A stretch of 60,000 bases of DNA from Lineus longissimus (taxonomy: Eukaryota > Nemertea > Pilidiophora > Heteronemertea > Lineidae). Shown in pieces: positions 35,901 through 44,900 of this stretch. The number at the start of each line of letters is the position of its first letter. Position 1 is the first letter of the stretch. The notes beneath the pieces were generated by a model. It saw only the letters and a list, made by a program, of their open reading frames with translations. It made no database searches and had not been told where the DNA came from. A program made the position numbers and the translations under genes. The stretch lies in NCBI RefSeq assembly GCF_910592395.1, contig NC_088309.1:3786501-3846500 (forward strand), read 5' to 3'.

Positions 35901-38900
35901 TGTCTTTGGCTTCCACTGAAATCAATGTTAATCACATTATTGCTGTTTTGCTCAAAACATCAATTACGCTAACTTGGTTTAAGGTGAGTTATTCAGGTTG
36001 TCATTTGATTTGGCTTCTTTCTCTTTTTTTCTTTCAGAATTCATGATGGAAACAAAAGCTGCAGGGGAAAAATGTGCAAGATGACCAGTCACTCAAGGGT
36101 TTGATCTGAACACTTGATGTTCTGATGGCGAAGTTGATCTACTATATAACGGATAACCTTCTGTCCCATTAGGATGTTGATGAAGCTCCTTGAAGCAGTG
36201 ATGGGATTTATAGGCGAAAAGCTAGGGACCATAGATATTGAGAACAGTTATAAAGAAGAATTAAAGGAACAAAGTTTTTAAAGGTTTTTTGAAAGGGGCG
36301 ATAAGCAATCTACAAATTGAAAGAACGGCTATCATAGAATGCTAGTGAAAAATGAAGTATTTTTAATTGGCAGGTTTAACTAATCAACACATGAACCAAG
36401 AGACTTGACCAAATTCTACACCCTTTGTATTCTGAAAATGAAACCTATCCCTATAAGAATAAATATTGTGTTCATACTTTCACTGCTGCATTCTGAAAGA
36501 AGGATATTTTATTAAAGGCGAAGTTGCTCTTGATAATGCAAGGTTAGTTTTGCTTCATGGGGTACAAAAGAAGAACATTTGCAACATTTTCTCAACAAGC
36601 CTAACATACTTTGTAATAAGTTCAAAAGAATATTGTAAGTGAAGGCTGGTTCACCTTAGTTTTCTATTTTCTTTGAACTTGTACCTCGTCTCACATCAAT
36701 AGAATATATGCCTACCTTGCTCTTATATTTTTCTCCACCGAGTTTGAATTTGACGAAAGGGTCACTTAACCCATTGTCGTCCATTGGCAGAAGATTGTAA
36801 CCTTCCACCAGGACGATCGTGACGACGCTACTCCATATCTGGCTCTTCAGACGCTTGGCTTGCTCGGACAGCTTCATACTGCGTTGGAAAAACTGCAACG
36901 AGACAAGAATTATGGGGATCAGCACGAGTATGAAGAGTTTCACCAAGTTTTCAAGTCTAGAAGACAGAGACAACTTACCGGCGAGTCCAATTTCTCCACT
37001 TTAAAGCCATGCTTACGAGACAATTTCTCCAACCTGTTGCGATTCACAGCCAAACTATCATCCTGAGAAACCAAACCATTTCTCCGCAACATTCTCGGAG
37101 AAAATTCAGTGTCTGAAGAGCAACCAGCCCCACTAGAAGGTCTTTGCACAGTAACTGAACGGGCGGACAACCTGCTTGGAGCAGGCACCAAAATGAGCTG
37201 TTGGGACAACCTCCGTAACTTTGCCGATTCTAGTTCTGTAGTTTCCAAGTCGGATGTTTTTGTTAAGACTCCACGTCGCCGCAAAGTTACAGAATTCTCA
37301 GAGTTTGTGGCAGAACCTGATGTAATGGCCCCTGCCTCTACGCATTCCTCAGTATCTGAGTCACATGCGAGAATCAAATCGGAGTCAGAGATCGGTCCGT
37401 CAAATTCAAATGAGAATCCATTCCGACGAGACATACGGTCAGACTCATCAAAAGACATATCCAACAAATCTGACGCGAATTCATCCTTCTTTACAGTCTT
37501 TGATCCTCGAATTGATCTACGCAGCCACTGTTTCTTAAATATCTTCGACATGTTTCTATTCACGATCTCCTACACAAGCTCCAAATGCTCTGCAATGATC
37601 ATCTCATTCAATTACTGCAACCATCTACGCAATAATGTTGACAGTCCAGCATCATTCGGAAGATGTTTATCCGAGAAAATCAATTGTGTAATCAATAGAG
37701 CATCCAGGAATGAACTATGTACAGAAACATCATCGTCATTTCAAAATCTCCAACTTGATCAACAAAGACAAATCGTTTTATTGGTTGAACAACTTTCCCC
37801 TAAAGCAAAACTCCCTCATGAACGCAGAATCCATCCTACACGCAATAGTCACTATTGTCATACCATTCTATCCTCGTTCGACAGAACTGATTGAAATTGT
37901 CACAATTCTATTACAAACACATACATATGTGTCTCATGTAAACAATCTAGTGCTCAACAATGTTGCATCAAATCAATACTGTACAAAAACATGACCAAGA
38001 GCATCACAAATGATTGGTCAGAACATTTGTCCACAGAAGCTGGTGCGCGAACAGATGTGAAATCCCCCGAAGTGCATAAATCGAGGATACAGCATGAAGT
38101 TTCACCCGTCTATGTCTTCCTAAATTTGACAAAAACTGATTAACACCTGGATAAGATCATCACAATAGCATTGTGATGTATCCTTGGCTGAAGATTTGAA
38201 AATATGAATCACAGCGAAAAGATACACTTGACACTGTTCTGTTGTCAAAAATCCTGGCTGACTGAGAAGATACACCAATGTCCTTATTGACTGTGCCTGA
38301 AGATGTGTAAGGAACGTCTGACCCTGAGAAAGATTTAGTGTTATTGTGGTTCAATCCACATGGAAAATCACCCTTCGCCCAAACACGGAGAAATCATTAG
38401 CCAGGAATCATTGTATGAAAAGTATATCCTCTTTTGCTTTAGCCTTCGAATCGAGAAACCTTGTGTTCAAACGGAAGACTTGTTCCAAAACATTGAGCAA
38501 GGCCTACGCACAACAGGAAAGTATAAGCTTAATCCTGGAAGAGTGCTAACTTGCTATGCAAATATTCGACCAATTTTGTGCTACACTGAAGCCTTGCAGA
38601 CTACAGAAACAAAAGCTGTATATGAACCGTGTGTCATCCCGTAGTAATGTCCAGCAATGTTACGCCACGGCTAATAACAAAATTGTGCGCAATTACATTA
38701 TGTTCAAATACCCTTAGATAAATCAGCAAATTATCGACCAACTAATGAACCTGTGCACTACCACCAGACTTGCTAGAAATTATGATTGAATGGTAAGATT
38801 GTGGCGAGGCCAATCGATGTATTGATAAAACACGGGATGAAAGAATGTTTGATCACCAAGTCAAACTCATTAATAGTTTTTGTATTGAACTGGTGATAAT

Positions 38901-41900
38901 GATTTTTTTAAAGAGTCTATTATGTTCATTTCTTTGGTTGCATGTTGCCTGGATTGATGACAAAGTCAACGTGAGATAGAGTAGGATGGGGGGGGGGTAG
39001 GATGTACGCCTGGCAAAATAGTAGCCTTGTGCCATATGATCTTGCCATGTGTCATCCTGCTACTGCAAGTAAATGATTGCCAGGTTTGCTTGCCAAGTTG
39101 ATCAAATCATACCAGCTTGACTTTTGACTTCAGTCCACCTGAACCCAGCTGGAAATCTCATCTTATTGCTATGATTTGGAAGTAATGACTGTACAGAGTG
39201 ACTTCTTGTCATGAAAAAGATAATCATCTTTCCTCGGGATGAGAGAAGAAAGTTTAAAGGACCGGACAAACTGAGAACTAAACCTGGCGATTCTCATGAA
39301 CGTGTCATAGTTTCCCATTTTTACGTTAATTTGTTCGTCACAAAGATTAGTGAGAATGAAAGACACGAGACTCCTACATAATCCAGACATACAAGAATCG
39401 AAAAAAATTGTTTTGAAGCTGACTACAGGAATAGCTAGATCAGCGTGAGATTTGCTTTACCCAAGGCAAGTTGATTACCTTAGAAGAAGAGGAGAGTGAA
39501 AGGTCAGAGAGCTGGAACTACAAAACTGATTCAATCACAGTTCAGGTATATTGGTTGGAAGCATGGGAATTAGGCTTGCAGATCGGACTACAGTATCATT
39601 TCCGATTTCTTTGTCTTTCTAGAAATGATTGGTACTGCGCAGCTTCTTCTTGGTGAGCTCAATCAGCAGGAACGAACACTGTCTACACCACATGAGAACA
39701 GCTTTCAGACACTTGTTCTCTGTTACAGACACATTTCAGACACTCCAATAGTTATAGACTGAGAGAAGCAAGGCAAAGGAGAAAACAAATACACTAAAGC
39801 CTTCATTTTAGCTTGAAGAGTCGCTGTGCAATTAGCCAATGGCTAATGCAGATGACAACTACTAATTGAGCCCTCCACATAGTAGCCCAGCAGCAGTCCA
39901 TTAGCGGATTGAGAAAGCTATTATGAACAGGTGTAACAAACCCACACACCACACCCTTTACTCTGTCTTAAACGGAGACTATAGACATGAGCCGGGTAGG
40001 TCATATTAAGCGCAGATAGGGGTCTAAACCATCTTACTGTACATCCAACATATTCAGGCCCTCATTCCTGCCTATATTTTCTGCCTTTGCTAGTTGCTAT
40101 ATTTGCCTTTGATAGTTGCTAGCGGAGACTCTTCAATTAGCCATACTAAACGCAGCTATCTATAATCCAATAGTACTCAATAAACATTTCAGTCTAGGAG
40201 AATGGAGACACCAACACAGTATAGCCTTCCTTTTATATATTTTTTAAATCGTTGCTAGTGGTGACACTGCAACTTGCCTCCCAGATTGCAGACATCCATT
40301 AGTATTCACAATAGCACAGCCTGCAAAGTGAACATCCTCCTGAAGACACAATAACAGATAATTCATTGCAAGAATAACCCCGACACTTTAGTTTCATATG
40401 GTATCTTCCCAAGCAATCAATCGGAAATTCACCAGGGACGATTTCCTAATTGTGGCTTTTAATCGATTTACTCAGCAGGTGATCGCAACCTCATCCTCTG
40501 GGGATCATGCCATCTGCTGGCTGTGGCCATGGTCATGACTGTCACAAAGAACTACTGTGGCAGTGCGATAATTTGCTATAGTGTAAAGTGCTATAGTTTC
40601 ATGCCTTTAACTTTTTGCATCATGCACCCATGCTGATACACTGTGCCATTAAAACTGACCCTACACAGAGTAACTTTTCCATGAACAACCAATCTATTTT
40701 AGCAAACAGGCTAAAAAATTTGATAGATTGCAGCTAGGAGCCATCAGCTAAGACTAGCTTCAGGCTAGTTAGCCACGCTTGACTGATTACAAGTGCTGCT
40801 TCTATGACATTCTCCCATGATAACAAATAAACTGCTAAACACTGCTTCACTTTCTTTCCAGTAGCAAAGAAATGAATAAGCAGTCCAGCATCAGTAAACA
40901 CAGTCAAGCTGCCCAGTTTCTAAGCGATCATTAAGAAGCAACAACAAACATGGCTGATGCTAAACTGCTTGCTGAACCTAAACTAGCATGACCATAATGA
41001 GGCAGATACAGCGGAAGATGATTACACAAATAAAGAGGATGGAAATCTCTCTGTGTCACCTACCTTGACATGGACAACACCAATCAGGCAGTCCTGAATG
41101 TTCCCTTGTCAAAAAACCCCTCAACGCTGCCTCCGTATATATAAAATGTTGCTAGGCTACCGGGTATAGATTTCAGAGTGAAGACCAATTGTAAATTGTG
41201 GCACCTGTTGGCTCTGCCAGGATCGAGGTTGATATGATGAAGGATAGTGATAGCGCTGTCTACCTTGCATTGCTAGCATGGAGATTGGGCAATTACTGAA
41301 GCTTTGAAATGAAAGGAAGAAGTTTTTTCAGTGACGCTCGGTCTGATTGCAGGATAGATGGGGGGAGGGGGATTGTCTGCATTTCCTATTTCCCTCAATC
41401 CCTTGTATCAAGAGTTGGCCACCTCAATCAGTCAATGGCACTTGTCTTGGACTACTAAATAGCAGCATCAATACACCCTTAAAAGTGGAACACTCTATTT
41501 TCTAGGTGCCGCATATCCCATATTGGAGTATGGCTCATCTAACCATCCCCTGTGCAACTCTACCTTCAATTGTGTTAGATTCTATAGAGTTGAATAAACA
41601 CTTCTATCATCAACGTCAAGTTTGAAATTACATCTGAATATCTGACATTGATTTTTTCATCAGGTCACGGAGAAGATTCTGTGAGGCATCGATCTGTGAG
41701 GATTAACAGGGCAGGTATCGATTTAAAGATGATAGGCTCAGGCCAATAAAAATCAGAATAATCTTGTGGAGGGTGTTAGGCTGTCACGAGGATGATATCA
41801 ATGTCAAACTAACACAAAATTGTAGACCACATCCACAAGGAACTGGAATTGTTAAGAAGGTGGGCATGTTGGTAAAGAAGAATTGCGTCGCTGATGGGAA

Positions 41901-44900
41901 GAATTTGACAAGGATGAAACACTCTCTATCTGTTGGGTCCAGGGCTCAACCCCTGGTCCGGTCATCCCTTTGTCCTTCAGAGGTCAAGCTCAGGTTAGCG
42001 CTCAAATGATGGCAGCCACTTGGGACTCCTGAGAGCCTCTGTGGAGACCATATGCATAATAGGATCTAAAGTGCTTTGGGACTGACTCTGGTCAATGGAA
42101 AGTGTTATATAGAGCAGCGATGATAAGTGTAGATGAAAATACGAATCTACATTTTCAAGTTTATACAATGATTTATTTCCCAATAACCACCACCCAACAA
42201 CCAAGCGTTGGGTTGATTATGTCAATAATGAAACAAACCTTGATTGAGAGAAATTGTGTGTGGAAGCAGTGTTAGGCTGCAACTAATCAATGGCTAATAG
42301 AAATGTTTATTAGATGAATAACTATGTCTGTAACTGGAAACGACTTCAGGAAAATGGTGACTTTAGTCTAGACATGAGACCACAGCAAGACAAGGCATCT
42401 CAAATGCATCATTTGGGACATACTCTGCTTTCCTTAATTTGGGCATGGGAGTTTGGGAGCATATTTGACCATTGTAAGATCTAGAAAATCCATCAGGATC
42501 AGGGCCAAATTTCAGCACCTCTAATTTAGGTGCACACACCATTCAACGGTGTGTAAGTACTAGCTATCACATCCTCACTGCCGATATTTTCTAGCGTCGC
42601 GTATTCATTCCACGACCACGCTGCAAGCAACGATTGGTTAGGTTAAGTTAATATAGAAACATGCCCTGATTGGGAGAACTGGCCAGAGGAAACAGAGTTG
42701 ACTACCACTAATCAAGACAAATAGAGCAGTACAATGGATGAATAAAACAGTCTAGAAGGAAGAATTTTCAACAATGGCGCCTTGACATCCCATTCACACT
42801 GGCTGAAGGTGGAGAGACTATGCCAATAAACCCAATTGGTTCCAAACCGTAGTGGCAGATGAAAATGCTCATCTTACCTTGGAGGAATACTCCATGGAGA
42901 ATAGGCGCAGAGCAAACGCTGAAGAACATCCACGTTGCCTATTTCGCCAGCGTTGAGAGTCAATTCCACGACCATGCCGCAAGCAATCAGTGGTTACATA
43001 TAGGTTAAGTTAATAAGAAAATATGCCTTAGTTAGGGAAAATGACCAAAGGAAACCCGGGAGGGGTCCGCTGATAGAGTTTTCAATAATCAATGCCAGGT
43101 CTCGACCTGTAACACAGGAGAACGCAGATCATCTCTCCCAAGAAAATAAAGTTACAATTAGACCCTGAGAGTTGTAAGCAGATTTTGATAGCATGAAACA
43201 CTCAGAACTATATAACATTACATCTTTGATAGAAAACATGATAGAGGAGAAAGTTATAAAATTGGAGGGTGAAAATCAAAATATGACAAGAAACATGCAA
43301 GTTCATGGAACAGATGAGCAGGACTTACCCTGAAATAGATATCAACATGCAGTAGTAAACCACCTTGAAAGAGTTTGGTGAGGCATCAATCACAGACTGA
43401 GGGAGACATCAGACAACCAAGTTGAAAGGGACGAGTCACCTTCAGCAGTCAATGAATATGGTTAAGTCTTTTTGAAGGAAATTTGGTGAATTATGAGAAA
43501 TCCAATGCTGGCGAGCTAACTGACCACTGACCCTACAACATTGTAAATTTATCGACATAAGCTTGCCCCATGCAACCACTAATCAGTGCATCATAAGTAA
43601 TTTTTGAAAGATGTTATTCAGTTAACTGCTCAGATATGATTTAAAAACAACATGTGGTTTTAAAAAGATATGGTCATAGGATTGGAAGGGACTTACATTT
43701 CCAGGCTTTGTGTGTAACTGTAATGACATAAGTCATTAGAATAAAGTGACAAAGGCCATTAGAATAGCTTGGGTGAAATGAAGGCGTGGGTCATAAGGAT
43801 GATATGACATGGGTCATTAGAAGAACAAGACATAAGCTGTTAGAAAACATGATATAGTCATAAGGATAACATGACATAGGTCATTAGAATAGCTGGGGTA
43901 AAATCATGGCATGGGTCATAAAATGACAAGACATGTAGGTCATCAGAAGAACAAGACATAAGCTGTTAGAAAACAGTATGAAAGTCATTATAATAACAAC
44001 ACAAGGTCATAAGAAAACATGACATAAATCATTACATAGCACAAGTCATTAGGATAACATGACATAAGTCATAAGAATAATGTGACATACGTCATGAGAA
44101 TAGCATGCCATATTCATTTCTTTGTGTCACTGTAGACGCAGCATGATGCAATTAGCATCAGCAAGAAAGCCATTTACAACATTGCAAGGAAGATAGCACC
44201 ATGCACAGCTCATTATCGAAAATGCACTTGTTTCAATGAACTTTCTTGGCGATCTTCAGCCATGAAAACTTAATTCATGCAGAATCTTTTAATGTCCTTA
44301 CGGGATCTAATAACACACTGTGCCTGTGATGCTAGAAATGAAGTGAATAATTGACGACAAATTGATTCAAGACACTATGATAATGTTGACATAAGGGATA
44401 ATTACGTCATGTACATTTTCTTCCTACAGTTGATGGTGGCATGGACCATGGTAACTCTCTTTGTTTCAAACCTCAATGAGGAGACTACTCGAAACTTTCT
44501 GCATTAATTTAGAGTTCGGTCCATCAGTAAATCCCCACTATCTCTAAAGTGACAATGTTTCATTTGATACTGATACTGCCATCTATACTTGAAACAAGTG
44601 CTCAGTATAATATTCCGACTGCCACGAAAATCTTGTCCAGCTAGCTCCCCTCATACCAGATTGAAAAGCAGCCACTGAACTCCACGTAAAAAGAAGCCCG
44701 AACAGCATTTTACACTATGGCCATCTGGTGGCTAGATGATGAAGATCCAACAGTACACATTTGAATAAAGTCGAATTCCTTTCAACAAACAAGTTGAAAT
44801 CAAATGAACATTCCCTTTTTTTTGAACTTATGAAAAAACTCAAAATTTCAAAGTCCAAATATTTTTTTGACTTGATTTTTTTTTCAGCTCAAAATGAAGA

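Noticed and set aside
42857-42915. Minus-strand segment with acceptor gttcttcag and donor gtaaga in the large MCTP intron
   Set aside because: It is 44 nt long and would break the frame between two phase-0 exons; at most an untranslated exon.
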